A stretch of DNA of 53,263 nucleotides from Microbacterium testaceum (lineage in GTDB: Bacteria; Actinomycetota; Actinomycetes; Actinomycetales; Microbacteriaceae), in the NCBI RefSeq assembly GCF_006539145.1, contig NZ_BJML01000013.1:1-53263 (forward strand). Reading direction: 5' to 3'. The translations under genes were made by a program, and so were the position numbers. Positions 24,778 to 34,268 of this stretch are shown here, one piece after another. Under the pieces are notes generated by a model. The model was not told where the DNA came from, made no database searches, and saw only the letters and a program-made list of their open reading frames with translations. Every line of letters begins with the position of its first letter. Position 1 is the first letter of the stretch.

Positions 24778-27700
24778 ATGCACCTGAAGAGCGTGACGCT
24801 CAAGGGCTTCAAGTCCTTCGCGCAGTCGACCACCTTCGCCCTCGAGCCGGGCGTGACATGCATCGTCGGACCGAACGGGTCGGGCAAGTCCAATGTCGTC
24901 GACGCCCTGGCCTGGGTGATGGGGGAGCAGGGGGCGAAGACCCTTCGCGGCGGCAAGATGGAGGACGTCATCTTCGCCGGCACCTCGACGCGGGGACCCC
25001 TGGGGCGCGCCGAGGTCCAGCTGACGATCGACAACGCCGATGGTGCTCTGCCGATCGACTACAGCGAGGTGACGATCAGTCGCACGCTGTTCCGCACCGG
25101 CGCGAGCGAGTACGCCATCAACGGGCAGACGTGCCGCCTGCTCGACGTGCAGGAGCTGCTGAGCGATTCGGGCCTCGGGCGCGAGATGCACGTGATCATC
25201 GGGCAGGGCCGCCTCGACACCGTGCTCCAGGCATCGGCGGAGGACCGTCGCGGGTTCATCGAGGAAGCCGCAGGAATCCTCAAGCATCGCCGACGCAAAG
25301 AGAAGACCGTCCGCAAGCTCGAGGCGATGGAGACGAACCTCACTCGCTTGAGCGATCTCGCCGGCGAACTGCGCCGGCAGCTCAAGCCGCTGGGCAAGCA
25401 GGCCGAGATCGCCCGAGAGGCAGCGACGATCGCCGCGGTGGTCCGCGACGCGAAAGCGCGCCTCTACGCCGATGAGCTCGTCCGTCTACGCGCGGAACTC
25501 GCCGACGCCGCTCGAGCCGAGAGCGAGCGCCACACCGAGCGGCTGGGCCTGCAGGAGCAGTCGGAGGGGCTGCGCGGCCGGGTGGAGCGCCTCGAGAAGG
25601 ATCAGCGCTCGGACGCCGTCGACCGCGCGCGCGGTGTCGCCTTCGCGCTCGAGCAGGTGCAGGAGCGACTGCGAGGACTCTACACACTGGCCGGCCAGCG
25701 CCTGACGCTTCTCGGCGACGACGAGACGGACGGGTCGGGCTTCGCCCCGACGGTGACACAGTCGATGATCGACGACGTCCGCGCCGAGATCGACGACATC
25801 GCCGGGGGTCTCGGCGAGGCTCAGGATGCCGCGGCAGAGGCGTCCCGAGCGGTGGCGCGTGCCCGCGCCGACCTCGACGCGCTCGACGTCGACATCGCTG
25901 CGCAGAGCGCGCTGGTGTCGGAACACGACATGAAGATCACGAGTCTGCGGGGAGCGGCGGATGCGGCGAGCTCGGCTCTTGCCGCCGTGCGCGCCGGTGT
26001 CGACCGGCAGCAGCGGGCGCTCGACGCCGCGCTGATCCGACGGGCGGAAGCCGAGCAAGCCGTCGCCGAGCTGGATCCCGACGTGGTCCCCGAGGCCTCG
26101 ACGGCCGAGCACGCGGCCGCCTACGAGCGAGCTCAACGCGACGCCAACGACGTCGAGGCGCGCGTGTCCGGCCTGCGCGAACGCTTGCACGCCGCCGAGC
26201 GCGAGCGCGACGCGCTCACCGCGCAGACCACGGCTCTCGGCCGCGCTCTGGACGTCCGCAACGCGGCCGCCGATCTGATCTCGGCCGGGGGTTCCGGCAT
26301 CCGGGGTCTCGTCGGCGACGATCTGAAGGTCAAGGCCGGATACGAAGCGGCGGTTGCCGCGGTGCTCGGCACCCTTGCGGAAGGGTTGCTCGTCGACGAC
26401 GCGGAAGCGGCGTTCACCGCGGCCCGCACGGCCGCCGAGGCCGACCTGGGTCTGGTCGAGATCGCTCTGGCCGACGCCCCCGGGCCGGGGGAGTCCCCGC
26501 CGGCTCTCGACGGTGCGGTGCTCGCAGCGGATGTCGTCACGGCCTCGCCCGGGGTGCTCGGCATCCTGGCTCGCGTCCTCATCGTCGACGACCTCGACGC
26601 CGCGAGATCGGCGCAGTCGAGTCTGTCGGACGGGCTCACGGTCGTCACTCGCGCGGGCGAGGTCGTGACCGCACGGACCGTTCGCGCCGGCTCGGGCTCG
26701 GGCCGGTCGCGCCTCGAACTCGCCGCCGAGCGCGACGCCGCCGTGGAACGGCTCGACGAGGTCGTCGTGATCGTGGATTCGCTGAGAGAAGCCCTCGCCG
26801 ACGAACAGCGTCTGCAGGTCGATGCGCGCCAGCGCACGAAAGACGCTCTTTCGACCCTTCGCGCGCATGACGCAGCCCTGGCCGCCCACGCGGAGAAGGT
26901 CAACCGCGTGACCGTACGCCATGAAGCCGCGGTCGCCGAGTGCGACCGGCTTGTCGCCGGGCTCGCGCAGACCGAGAGCGCGGTCGCCGAGGCGGAGGAC
27001 GCGGCACGTCGGGCCGACGACGCGCTGGCCCGGGCCCTCGACGCGCCACGCCCGCTCCTCGACGCCTCAGCGCGCGAAGGAATGGCGGCAGAGGTCGACG
27101 CCGCGCGCGAGACCGAGATGCGCGCCCGCCTCGACATCGAGACGCTGAAAGAACGCGTCCGTGCCGGTGAGGCGCGCGTCGTGCAACTCGAGCAGCAGCG
27201 GGATCGCGAGCGAACCGCGGCCGCCGAGGCGGCCCGCCGTGCTGTGCTTCGCCGCGCGCAGCGTGAGATCGCGGCTGAGGTCGCGGGCCAGCTCCCGACC
27301 CTGCTCGACTCGGTCGATCGCTCGGTCAGTCAGGCGCGCGTCGAGCTGACGGCCGCAGAGTCCGCCCGCACGGCGATCACGGAGGAGCTCTCTCGTGCTC
27401 GAGCCGACGAGTCCCTCGTCCGAGAGCGTCTGGCACGGTTGACCGAGAGCGTCCACGGGCTCGAGCTGCAGATGCATGAGAAGAAGCTCCACGTGACCGG
27501 ACTTCTCGAGCGTGCTCAGTCCGAGCTCGCGTTGGACGAGCACATTCTCGTTTCGGAATACGGCCCCGACCAGCCGATCCCCACCGAGAACGCGGAGGAG
27601 GGCGTGCCCTTCGAGCGCGCCGCTCAGAAGCGTCGGCTCCAGGATGCCGAGCGCAAGCTGTCGCAACTCGGTCGCGTGAACCCGCTGGCCCTCGAGGAGT

Positions 27701-28329
27701 TCGCCGCACTGGAACAGCGACATGCGTTCCTCACCGAGCAGCTCGCCGATCTGCAGCAGACGCGTGCCGATCTTCAGACGATCATCGCCGATCTCGACGA
27801 GCGCATGCAGACGATCTTCGTTGCCGCCTTCGAGGACACGCGTGCGGCTTTCACCGAGATCTTCCCGATTCTCTTCCCGGGTGGGGCGGGCAGCATCTCG
27901 CTCACGGATCCCGACAACCCGCTGACCACCGGCATCGAGGTCTCGGTGCGCCCGGTCGGCAAGAAGATCGAGCGACTGTCGCTCCTGTCGGGAGGCGAGC
28001 GGTCGCTGGCGGCGGTGGCGTTCCTCACCTCGATCTTCACGGCCCGTCCCAGCCCGTTTTACATCCTCGACGAGGTGGAGGCGGCGCTCGACGACGCGAA
28101 CCTGGGGCGCCTGCTCGGCGTCTTCGAGAAGCTTCGAGCGAGCAGTCAGCTCATCGTCATCACACACCAGAAGCGCACGATGGAGATCGCCGACGCGCTC
28201 TATGGAGTGTCCATGCGTCAAGACGGTGTGTCGGCTGTGGTGGGTCAGAGGGTCGGCGATCGAGCGACGGTGCGCGCGTCGCGAGCGCCGGCCGAGAAGG
28301 CCCCCGACGAGGCCGCCCCCGTAAGCTGA
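24778..28329 (+). CDS. smc: Chromosome segregation protein SMC
   Basis: 1183 residues, full length. Walker A GPNGSGKS is at 31-38, and the ABC signature LSGGERSL near 1070. Walker B and D-loop (FYILDEVEAALDD) lie near 1093-1106. Two long coiled coils flank a hinge at about 500-660 with GGSGIRGLVGDDLKV. Together with ScpAB (not in the window) it condenses and segregates chromosomes. It is divergent from the small-ORF promoter; the start has GGAGGG upstream. ftsY follows 4 nt after its stop. Confidence 0.98.
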   Translation: MHLKSVTLKGFKSFAQSTTFALEPGVTCIVGPNGSGKSNVVDALAWVMGEQGAKTLRGGKMEDVIFAGTSTRGPLGRAEVQLTIDNADGALPIDYSEVTISRTLFRTGASEYAINGQTCRLLDVQELLSDSGLGREMHVIIGQGRLDTVLQASAEDRRGFIEEAAGILKHRRRKEKTVRKLEAMETNLTRLSDLAGELRRQLKPLGKQAEIAREAATIAAVVRDAKARLYADELVRLRAELADAARAESERHTERLGLQEQSEGLRGRVERLEKDQRSDAVDRARGVAFALEQVQERLRGLYTLAGQRLTLLGDDETDGSGFAPTVTQSMIDDVRAEIDDIAGGLGEAQDAAAEASRAVARARADLDALDVDIAAQSALVSEHDMKITSLRGAADAASSALAAVRAGVDRQQRALDAALIRRAEAEQAVAELDPDVVPEASTAEHAAAYERAQRDANDVEARVSGLRERLHAAERERDALTAQTTALGRALDVRNAAADLISAGGSGIRGLVGDDLKVKAGYEAAVAAVLGTLAEGLLVDDAEAAFTAARTAAEADLGLVEIALADAPGPGESPPALDGAVLAADVVTASPGVLGILARVLIVDDLDAARSAQSSLSDGLTVVTRAGEVVTARTVRAGSGSGRSRLELAAERDAAVERLDEVVVIVDSLREALADEQRLQVDARQRTKDALSTLRAHDAALAAHAEKVNRVTVRHEAAVAECDRLVAGLAQTESAVAEAEDAARRADDALARALDAPRPLLDASAREGMAAEVDAARETEMRARLDIETLKERVRAGEARVVQLEQQRDRERTAAAEAARRAVLRRAQREIAAEVAGQLPTLLDSVDRSVSQARVELTAAESARTAITEELSRARADESLVRERLARLTESVHGLELQMHEKKLHVTGLLERAQSELALDEHILVSEYGPDQPIPTENAEEGVPFERAAQKRRLQDAERKLSQLGRVNPLALEEFAALEQRHAFLTEQLADLQQTRADLQTIIADLDERMQTIFVAAFEDTRAAFTEIFPILFPGGAGSISLTDPDNPLTTGIEVSVRPVGKKIERLSLLSGGERSLAAVAFLTSIFTARPSPFYILDEVEAALDDANLGRLLGVFEKLRASSQLIVITHQKRTMEIADALYGVSMRQDGVSAVVGQRVGDRATVRASRAPAEKAPDEAAPVS

Positions 28330-28333
28330 AACA
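28322..28333 (+). promoter_or_regulatory. Possible own -10 box for ftsY
   Basis: TAAGCT (28322-28327) ends within the smc stop codon region and lies 6 nt before the ftsY ATG, the leaderless spacing. ftsY may therefore be transcribed independently of smc. Confidence 0.45.
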
Positions 28334-29206
28334 ATGTCTGAGAACTCCTGGTCGCTGGGCCGCGCTCTTCGCGGACTGTTCGTCAAACCCACGATCGACG
28401 AGACCACGTGGGACGACCTCGAGACGGCCCTGTTGACCGCCGATTTCGGTCCAGACGTCACCGAGCGTCTGGTCGACGAACTCCGTGAGAAGGTCGAGCG
28501 CTTCCGTACGACTGACCCGCGCGACCTGCAGCGCATGCTGAAGGAGACCCTCGAGGAGCACTTCGCGAAGTTCGACACGACGCTGCGCCTCACCGAGCGT
28601 CCCGCGGTCGTGCTCGTCGTCGGGGTGAACGGTGTGGGCAAGACCACCACCATCGGGAAGTTCGCGAAGTTCCTGCAGCGTTACGGCCGCACCGTCACGG
28701 TCGGGGCGGCCGATACCTTCCGCGCCGCGGCCGTCGACCAGCTGGCGACCTGGGCCGAACGCGGGGGAGCGACCATCGTCCGCCCCCAGCACGAAGGCCA
28801 GGATCCGGCATCCGTCGCCTTCCAGACCGTCGCGCACGCGAAAGAGACGGGCACGGAGATCGTTCTGGTCGATACGGCAGGTCGGCTCCACACCAAAGGC
28901 GGGCTCATGGACGAGCTCGGCAAGATCAAGCGCGTCATCGAGAAGCAGGCGCCGATCTCCGAGGTCCTCCTCGTGCTGGATGCCACCACCGGCCAGAACG
29001 GCCTCATGCAGGCGCAGGCGTTCCTCGACAGCGCCGGGGTGACGGGCCTCGTGCTCACGAAGCTCGACGGTTCCGCGAAGGGCGGCTTCGTGCTGGCGGT
29101 CCAGGAGCGCACCGGCATCCCGGTGAAGCTCCTCGGTCAGGGCGAAGGCATCAACGACCTCACGGGCTTCACCCCGCACGTGTTCGCCGCCTCGCTCGTC
29201 GATTGA
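28334..29206 (+). CDS. ftsY: Signal recognition particle receptor FtsY
   Basis: 290 residues, a compact FtsY that starts almost directly with the N domain. It lacks the long acidic or membrane-spanning N-terminal A domain of many homologues. G1 is GVNGVGKTTT (97-106), followed by DTAGRLHTKGG and TKLDGSAKGG. It docks Ffh-ribosome complexes at the membrane; ffh itself lies at 34269. Membrane binding presumably relies on the amphipathic N-terminus (WSLGRALRGLF). Confidence 0.96.
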   Translation: MSENSWSLGRALRGLFVKPTIDETTWDDLETALLTADFGPDVTERLVDELREKVERFRTTDPRDLQRMLKETLEEHFAKFDTTLRLTERPAVVLVVGVNGVGKTTTIGKFAKFLQRYGRTVTVGAADTFRAAAVDQLATWAERGGATIVRPQHEGQDPASVAFQTVAHAKETGTEIVLVDTAGRLHTKGGLMDELGKIKRVIEKQAPISEVLLVLDATTGQNGLMQAQAFLDSAGVTGLVLTKLDGSAKGGFVLAVQERTGIPVKLLGQGEGINDLTGFTPHVFAASLVD

Positions 29207-29263
29207 CTTCTCTCGCACGCATCGACCCGGGCGGGTCGTCTTCCCGAACACCGGGCGGAATGC

Positions 29264-29275
29264 TTACATGGAGTC
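29264..29275 (+). promoter_or_regulatory. Possible -10 box for the DUF2004-like gene
   Basis: TTACAT at 29264-29269 lies 6 nt before the ATG at 29276. The intervening GGAGTC could also serve as a short ribosome binding site. Confidence 0.4.
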
Positions 29276-29776
29276 ATGGCCATCGAGCACGACTTCTTCG
29301 GACTCCTCGAGTCGGGCCCCGACGGGTCGATCTTCTGGAGTGAGAACGTCGAGTTCGGCGATCAGAGCGTCACGGTCGATCTGACGGCCCCCGACCAGGA
29401 CGACGTGTCGGCCGAGGCGCTCGACGTGGCGGCATCCATGGTCTCGTCGCTCGAGGCCATCGACCTCGCCGCGCGGAACGCGATGGTGAACGAGCTCGAC
29501 TCGCGCACGAGTGAGGTGACCGAGTACATCCTTCAGCAGCAGGCCACCCTGGGCGAGGAGCTCGAAGACCTGCTGACGGATGTCTCGGGCGACACGCACA
29601 TCGACGTCATCAAGGCGCTGCAGCTGATGAGCATGACGATCCTCGCCGACGAACACGGGGGAGCCGACCCCTTCGCCGTCCTCGAGTATGCGCTGGACCC
29701 CGACGCGACCGACGACGTACTCCTGGTGAACCTCGCCTCGGACGGCAGCGTCCAGTCGGTCACTAGCGCCGACTGA
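29276..29776 (+). CDS. DUF2004-like acidic protein
   Basis: 166 residues, strongly acidic. The start MAIEHDFFGLLESGPDGSIFW and the overall layout resemble DUF2004 proteins, based on memory rather than a clear motif. There is no signal peptide or membrane segment. The function is unknown. The next gene begins 4 nt after its stop, so they are probably co-transcribed. Confidence 0.6.
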   Translation: MAIEHDFFGLLESGPDGSIFWSENVEFGDQSVTVDLTAPDQDDVSAEALDVAASMVSSLEAIDLAARNAMVNELDSRTSEVTEYILQQQATLGEELEDLLTDVSGDTHIDVIKALQLMSMTILADEHGGADPFAVLEYALDPDATDDVLLVNLASDGSVQSVTSAD

Positions 29777-29780
29777 GCGC

Positions 29781-30209
29781 GTGCAAACCTTTCTGCCGTA
29801 CCCCTCGTTCACGGCATCCGCCGCCGCTCTCGACCTCAAGCGCTTGGGCAAGCAGCGCGTCGAGACGTTCCAGCTGTTGCGCGCGTTGACCGTGCCCGAC
29901 CATGGCTGGCGTCATCATCCGGCGGCGAAGATGTGGGACGGACATCTGCCGGCGCTCGTGTCGTACGGCCTCGTCGTGACGGACGAGTGGATCGCCCAGG
30001 GCCGGGCCGACACCGTCCGAGAGAAGATCCGCGTCTTCGCGCCCGAGGTCGACGGCCTCACGCAGAACGAGCTCGACCTCCCGCCCTGGATCGGAGACGA
30101 GGCGTTCCACCTCGCCCACCGCTCCAACCTCGTGCGCAAGGACCCCGAGTTCTACATCCCCCGTTTCGGGGACGTCCCCGACGACCTGCCGTACGTCTGG
30201 CCGGTCTGA
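29781..30209 (+). CDS. MSMEG_6728-type protein, pyrimidine-dimer glycosylase-like fold
   Basis: 142 residues. MQTFLPYPSFTASAAALDLKRLGKQRVE cut at family positions, HHPAAKMWDGH, and the ending SNLVRKDPEFYIP plus DDLPYVWP are the hallmarks of this actinobacterial family. It is related to T4 endonuclease V-like (Pyr_excise) proteins. Enzymatic activity has not been established from sequence; a role in DNA repair is only suggested. It starts at GTG, 4 nt after the preceding gene, and converges on the membrane protein gene with 1 nt between stops. Confidence 0.75.
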   Translation: MQTFLPYPSFTASAAALDLKRLGKQRVETFQLLRALTVPDHGWRHHPAAKMWDGHLPALVSYGLVVTDEWIAQGRADTVREKIRVFAPEVDGLTQNELDLPPWIGDEAFHLAHRSNLVRKDPEFYIPRFGDVPDDLPYVWPV

Positions 30210-30210
30210 T

Positions 30211-30537
30211 TCACTTTCCGTGGAAAAGCGGGATCACCAGGTAGATCCCGTAGACCACCGCGGCGGCGACGCCGGCGAAGCAGACGAGACCGGCCATGGT
30301 GGCGGGCAGCGGTCGCGGCGTCTCGCGCGGCGCGACCACCGCGGTCGGTCCTTCGGGGTCGTCTCCATCCGGCACTCGAATGTCGGGGGCGCCGACGGCG
30401 AAGAATCGGATGCCGAGGGCGTACAGCCCCACGATGATGAGGGTGGCGGCCAGGCCCACCACGAAGACGAGCAGAATCGACCCTGCTTCGGTGCCGAGCC
30501 AGCCCGAGGCGCCGGCGCTTTCAAGGGGAGTGATCAC
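30211..30537 (-). CDS. Small membrane protein downstream of the phosphate transporter
   Basis: 108 residues with two membrane segments (about 19-46 and 80-104) joined by an acidic/proline-rich loop. No named family is recognised. The ATG overlaps the stop of the transporter gene (ATGA), so it is coupled to it. It may be an accessory subunit for phosphate uptake; this rests on position alone. Confidence 0.75.
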   Translation of the reverse strand: MITPLESAGASGWLGTEAGSILLVFVVGLAATLIIVGLYALGIRFFAVGAPDIRVPDGDDPEGPTAVVAPRETPRPLPATMAGLVCFAGVAAAVVYGIYLVIPLFHGK

Positions 30538-31703
30538 GCGCGTTCTCCTTCGGTCTGGCGCTGGCCGATGCGATCGGCATCCACCGCCTCATCGTTGACG
30601 TTCTCGGCCGACACCGGGCGGCGGCGGGCGAGCAGGAACAGGCCCACGCAGACGGCCAGGCCGCCCACCAGCACGACCACGAGGCCGGCGATGCCCGACG
30701 AGGCCGCCCATGCGGCGCCTCCGCCGACGACGGCGGCCGCGGGCAGCGTGACGACCCACGCGAAGGCGATCCGGGTGACGACGTTCCAGTGCACCGACGC
30801 GAGGCGCTTGCCGAGCCCCGAGCCGATCACGGCGCCGGAGGTCACCTGCGTGGTCGAGAGCGGGAAGCCGAGGGTCGACGAGATGAGGATGGTCGAGGCG
30901 GCGCTGGTCTCGGCGGCGAAGCCCTGCGGAGGTTTCACGTCGGTGATGCGCTTGCCGACCGTGCGCATGATGCGCCAGCCGCCCAGGTAGGTGCCGAGGG
31001 CGATCGCGAGCCCCGCGGACAGGATGACCCACAGCTGCGGGCCGGTGCCCGCCTCTTGGAAGCCGGCGACGATGAGGGTCAGCGTGATGACGCCCATCGT
31101 CTTCTGGGCGTCGTTGGTGCCGTGCGCGAGCGAGACGAGCGAGGCCGAGACCGTCTGGCCGTGACGGAAGGCGGTGGACGATCCGGCGACGGTCGCCATC
31201 TTCGTCACGCGGTACACGAGATAGGTCGCGGCGAGGGCCACGATCCCGGCGATGAAGGGCGAGAGCAGAGCGGGCAGGACGATCTTCGACAGCACCCCTC
31301 CCCACTCGACGGCCTGAAAGCCGACGCCGATGACGGCCGCCCCGATCAGTCCGCCGAAAAGCGCGTGGGTGGAGCTGGAGGGCAGCCCGAGCCACCAGGT
31401 CAGCAGGTTCCACACCACGGCGCCCATGAGCCCCGCGAAGATCATCGGCGCGGTGATCTGCGGAAGCCCCTGGTCGTTCTGGGCGAGAATCCCCTCCGAC
31501 ACCGTCTTGGCCACCGCGGTCGACAGGAACGCGCCGACGAGGTTGAGGATCGCGGAGATGAGCACCGCGACTTTGGGTTTCAGCGCGCCCGTGGCCACTG
31601 ACGTCGCCATGGCGTTGGCGGTGTCGTGAAAGCCGTTGGTGAAGTCGAAGAAGATCGAGAGGGCGACGACGAGAAGGACGGGGACGAGGACGGTGAGATC
31701 CAC
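30534..31703 (-). CDS. Inorganic phosphate transporter, PitA family
   Basis: 389 residues from the GTG at 31703. The N-terminal signature FDFTNGFHDTANAMATS and the repeated C-terminal version LAHGTNDAQKTMGVITL mark the PiT family. About ten membrane helices are visible. It would import phosphate with a proton or cation. An upstream in-frame GTG at 31757 gives 18 more polar residues, but GGAG lies 5 nt before the 31703 start. The symbol is left open because PiT paralogs are common. Confidence 0.92.
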   Translation of the reverse strand: MDLTVLVPVLLVVALSIFFDFTNGFHDTANAMATSVATGALKPKVAVLISAILNLVGAFLSTAVAKTVSEGILAQNDQGLPQITAPMIFAGLMGAVVWNLLTWWLGLPSSSTHALFGGLIGAAVIGVGFQAVEWGGVLSKIVLPALLSPFIAGIVALAATYLVYRVTKMATVAGSSTAFRHGQTVSASLVSLAHGTNDAQKTMGVITLTLIVAGFQEAGTGPQLWVILSAGLAIALGTYLGGWRIMRTVGKRITDVKPPQGFAAETSAASTILISSTLGFPLSTTQVTSGAVIGSGLGKRLASVHWNVVTRIAFAWVVTLPAAAVVGGGAAWAASSGIAGLVVVLVGGLAVCVGLFLLARRRPVSAENVNDEAVDADRIGQRQTEGERA

Positions 31704-31830
31704 CGCGACTCCGATCGAGAAGTGATACCGGAAGCGGGTCGGTTGGCCCGGCGACACGGTAGACCTCGGCGGTGAACGAAGTGTTCCCTATCCCGTGGGA
31801 GCGGAGAGGTCTACTCTCCGCTCTGCGCGC

Positions 31831-32865
31831 TCACACCGCCTGCGCGAAGCCCGCGTCGGCGGACGCGATGTCCTTCGCGAGGTGCGCGAGGTGCGGCGGA
31901 ATCTCGCGGCCCTTGGACACCATCGACTGCGCCCACAGGCGTCCGGCGCGGTATGACGACCGCACCAGGGGCCCGGCGAGCACGCCGAGGAAGCCGATGC
32001 GCTCGGCCTCTTCCTTGAACTCCACGAACTCGGCCGGCTTCACCCAGCGCTGCACGGGGAGGTGGCGGGGGGTGGGGCGCAGGTACTGCGTGATCGTGAT
32101 GATGTCGGTGCCCGCAGCGTGCAGGTCTTCGAGGGCCTGGACGACCTCTTCGGGCTCTTCGCCCATGCCGAGGATGAGGTTGGACTTGGTGATGAGCCCC
32201 GCCTCTCGCGCGGCGGTGAGCACGCCGAGGGAGCGTTCGTAGCGGAACGCCGGGCGAATGCGCTTGAAGATGCGGGGGACGGTCTCGACGTTGTGCGCGA
32301 AGACCTCGGGTCGCGACGAGAAGACCTCTTCGAGGTGTGCCGGGTTACCCGAGAAGTCGGTCGCGAGGATCTCGACCCCGGTACCCGGGTTGTCGGCGTG
32401 GATGCGGCGCACGGTCTCGGCGTGCAGCCACGCGCCCTCGTCCGGCAGGTCGTCACGGGCGACGCCGGTAACGGTGGCATAGCGCAGCTGCATCCGGGTG
32501 ACGCTCTCGGCGACGCGGCGAGGTTCGTCGCGGTCGTAGTCGGCGGGCTTACCGGTGTCGATCTGGCAGAAGTCGCAGCGGCGCGTGCACTGCGAACCGC
32601 CGATGAGGAAGGTCGCCTCGCGGTCCTCCCAGCACTCGAAGATATTGGGGCAGCCCGCCTCCTGGCAGACCGTGTGGAGTTCCTCGGTTTTCACGAGGTT
32701 CTGCAGGGCGGTGTACTCCGGGCCCATCTTGGCCTTGGTCTTGATCCACTCGGGCTTGCGCTCGATCGGCGTCTCGGCGTTGCGCACCTCGAGGCGCAGG
32801 AGCTTGCGGCCGTTCGGAGCAGTGGATGCCGGCACCCCGGCGCTCCCGGTTCCGCAGGCGCTCAC
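31831..32865 (-). CDS. lipA: Lipoyl synthase
   Basis: 344 residues. The auxiliary cluster cysteines are C67, C72 and C78, and the radical-SAM motif CTRRCDFC gives C93, C97 and C100. It inserts sulfur into protein-bound octanoyl groups. The GTG at 32865 overlaps the lipB stop (GTGA), so translation is coupled. The first ~20 residues are variable and low-complexity. The gene converges on no close neighbour; 127 bp separate it from the phosphate transporter start region. Confidence 0.96.
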   Translation of the reverse strand: MSACGTGSAGVPASTAPNGRKLLRLEVRNAETPIERKPEWIKTKAKMGPEYTALQNLVKTEELHTVCQEAGCPNIFECWEDREATFLIGGSQCTRRCDFCQIDTGKPADYDRDEPRRVAESVTRMQLRYATVTGVARDDLPDEGAWLHAETVRRIHADNPGTGVEILATDFSGNPAHLEEVFSSRPEVFAHNVETVPRIFKRIRPAFRYERSLGVLTAAREAGLITKSNLILGMGEEPEEVVQALEDLHAAGTDIITITQYLRPTPRHLPVQRWVKPAEFVEFKEEAERIGFLGVLAGPLVRSSYRAGRLWAQSMVSKGREIPPHLAHLAKDIASADAGFAQAV

Positions 32866-33500
32866 GCGGCCACCACCGCGTCCTCGGCGCGGAAGACGCG
32901 CTCGATCGCAGGGACGAGATCGGCGGGGGAGACGTCGGCGCCGAGCACCTCGCTGACGGTGGTCACTCCGGCATCCGAGATCCCGCAGGGGACGATGTGG
33001 CGGAAGCCCGCGAGGGTGTTGTCGCAGTTGACGGCGAAGCCGTGCATGGTCACTCCTCTTTCGACGCGGACTCCGATCGCCGCGACCTTGTCCACACCGA
33101 GGGGGCGCCGTACCCAGACGCCGCTGCGTCCCTCGACGCGGAAGCCGTCGACGCCGAGGGCACCGAGAGCGTCGATGAGCAGGGCTTCGAGGCGGCGGAC
33201 GTGCGCGACGACGTCGATGGGTTCGGGGAGCCGCACGATCGGATACCCGACGAGCTGGCCCGGGCCGTGCCACGTGATCTTCCCGCCGCGGTCGACGTCG
33301 ATCACGGGGGTGCCGTCGTCGGGGCGTTCGTGCGCCTCAGTGCGCTTTCCCGCGGTGTACACCGCCTCGTGCTCGAGAAGGAGCAGGGTGTCGACGCGGG
33401 CTCCCGCGACGACGTCTGCGTGTATGCGACGCTGATGCGCCCAGCCGTCGAGGTAGGGAACGTAGTGCGGGGACAGGCCCACCTGTTGGATGTCGATCAT
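32862..33500 (-). CDS. lipB: Octanoyl-[acyl-carrier-protein]:protein N-octanoyltransferase
   Basis: 212 residues. [16 protein letters not shown] near 72-87, the catalytic lysine K138 ([11 protein letters not shown]) and catalytic C172 (HIVPCGIS) are all present. It transfers octanoate from ACP to lipoate-dependent enzymes, upstream of LipA. The ATG at 33500 has a strong CGGAGG site 6 nt away and gives the expected N-terminus. The promoter overlaps a palindrome next to a divergent TetR gene, suggesting repression. Confidence 0.95.
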   Translation of the reverse strand: MIDIQQVGLSPHYVPYLDGWAHQRRIHADVVAGARVDTLLLLEHEAVYTAGKRTEAHERPDDGTPVIDVDRGGKITWHGPGQLVGYPIVRLPEPIDVVAHVRRLEALLIDALGALGVDGFRVEGRSGVWVRRPLGVDKVAAIGVRVERGVTMHGFAVNCDNTLAGFRHIVPCGISDAGVTTVSEVLGADVSPADLVPAIERVFRAEDAVVAA

Positions 33501-33513
33501 CGACCGCCTCCGA

Positions 33514-33535
33514 TGTTGGATCGCGTCCAACAATA
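33514..33535. promoter_or_regulatory. Candidate TetR operator overlapping the lipB -10 box
   Basis: TGTTGGA (33514-33520) and TCCAACA (33526-33532) are perfect 7-bp arms around a 5-nt centre. The minus-strand -10 of lipB, TATTGT (33535-33530), overlaps the right arm. A bound repressor would block lipBA transcription. The TetR gene starts 30 nt away on the plus strand. Confidence 0.65.
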
Positions 33536-33564
33536 CACGCGAGGCGCCCCCGTAGGCTGGGGCG

Positions 33565-34113
33565 GTGACCCCCGAGCCTCGAAGCGGACGACCGCGCGCC
33601 TCCTCGCGCGAAGTGCTCTCCGAGGCGGCCTGCGAACTGTTCCTGGAGCAGGGCTATGACGCGACCAGCGTGTCCGACATCACCCGCCGCGCGGGAGTGA
33701 GCCGTTCGAGCTTCTTCAACTACTTCTCCGCCAAGAGCGACGTGCTCTGGTCGGGATACGACGAGCAGGCGGATGCCGCGATCGAGCGCCTCCGCGAAGG
33801 CCAGCCGGTCGCCCAGTGCCTGACGGCGATCGGCGCGGGTCTCGCACCCGACGCACTCGCCCTCGCGATCACCAACGCCGACGCCATGGGCATCTCCGTC
33901 GAGCTCGACCGCGACCGGGCCGTCCGGCAATTCCGGCTGCAGCGAGAACTCGCGACGCGGTTCATGCGGGATGGCACGCCGGAGCTGGCCGCCCAGGTTC
34001 GCGCGGGCGCGCTCTCGGCCGCCGTCCTGGCCGCCGTGTGGGCGTGGGCGGACCGCACCGCCGCCGGGCGGCCCCTCGCCGAAGTGCTGGACGCCGCGCT
34101 CGCTCTCGCGTGA
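33565..34113 (+). CDS. TetR family transcriptional regulator
   Basis: 182 residues. The N-terminal helix-turn-helix is clear: [20 protein letters not shown] then [12 protein letters not shown], about residues 31-62. The C-terminal ligand domain is Ala-rich and not diagnostic. The GTG follows TAGGCT (33553-33558) with a 6-nt gap, so the mRNA is probably leaderless. It is divergent from lipBA, and a perfect palindrome lies in the shared gap. I infer that it controls lipBA and possibly itself; the ligand is unknown. Confidence 0.9.
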   Translation: MTPEPRSGRPRASSREVLSEAACELFLEQGYDATSVSDITRRAGVSRSSFFNYFSAKSDVLWSGYDEQADAAIERLREGQPVAQCLTAIGAGLAPDALALAITNADAMGISVELDRDRAVRQFRLQRELATRFMRDGTPELAAQVRAGALSAAVLAAVWAWADRTAAGRPLAEVLDAALALA

Positions 34114-34268
34114 CGCGACAGGGTCGTCCGCCCCACCCCCGAGACATGGCCGGGGTCAGCGGCATCCCTCCGAATCGGGTCGAGGTTCGGCGAATCGCCC
34201 GCGTCGGGCCACCGGCGGGTGAGTGCGCGGCGGCGAACGCGGCGCACCCCGCGTAAACTCGTCACATC

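Noticed and set aside
34114..34268. Signal recognition particle RNA gene next to ffh
   Set aside because: No GGAA-tetraloop hairpin with the conserved internal loops was found in the gap.
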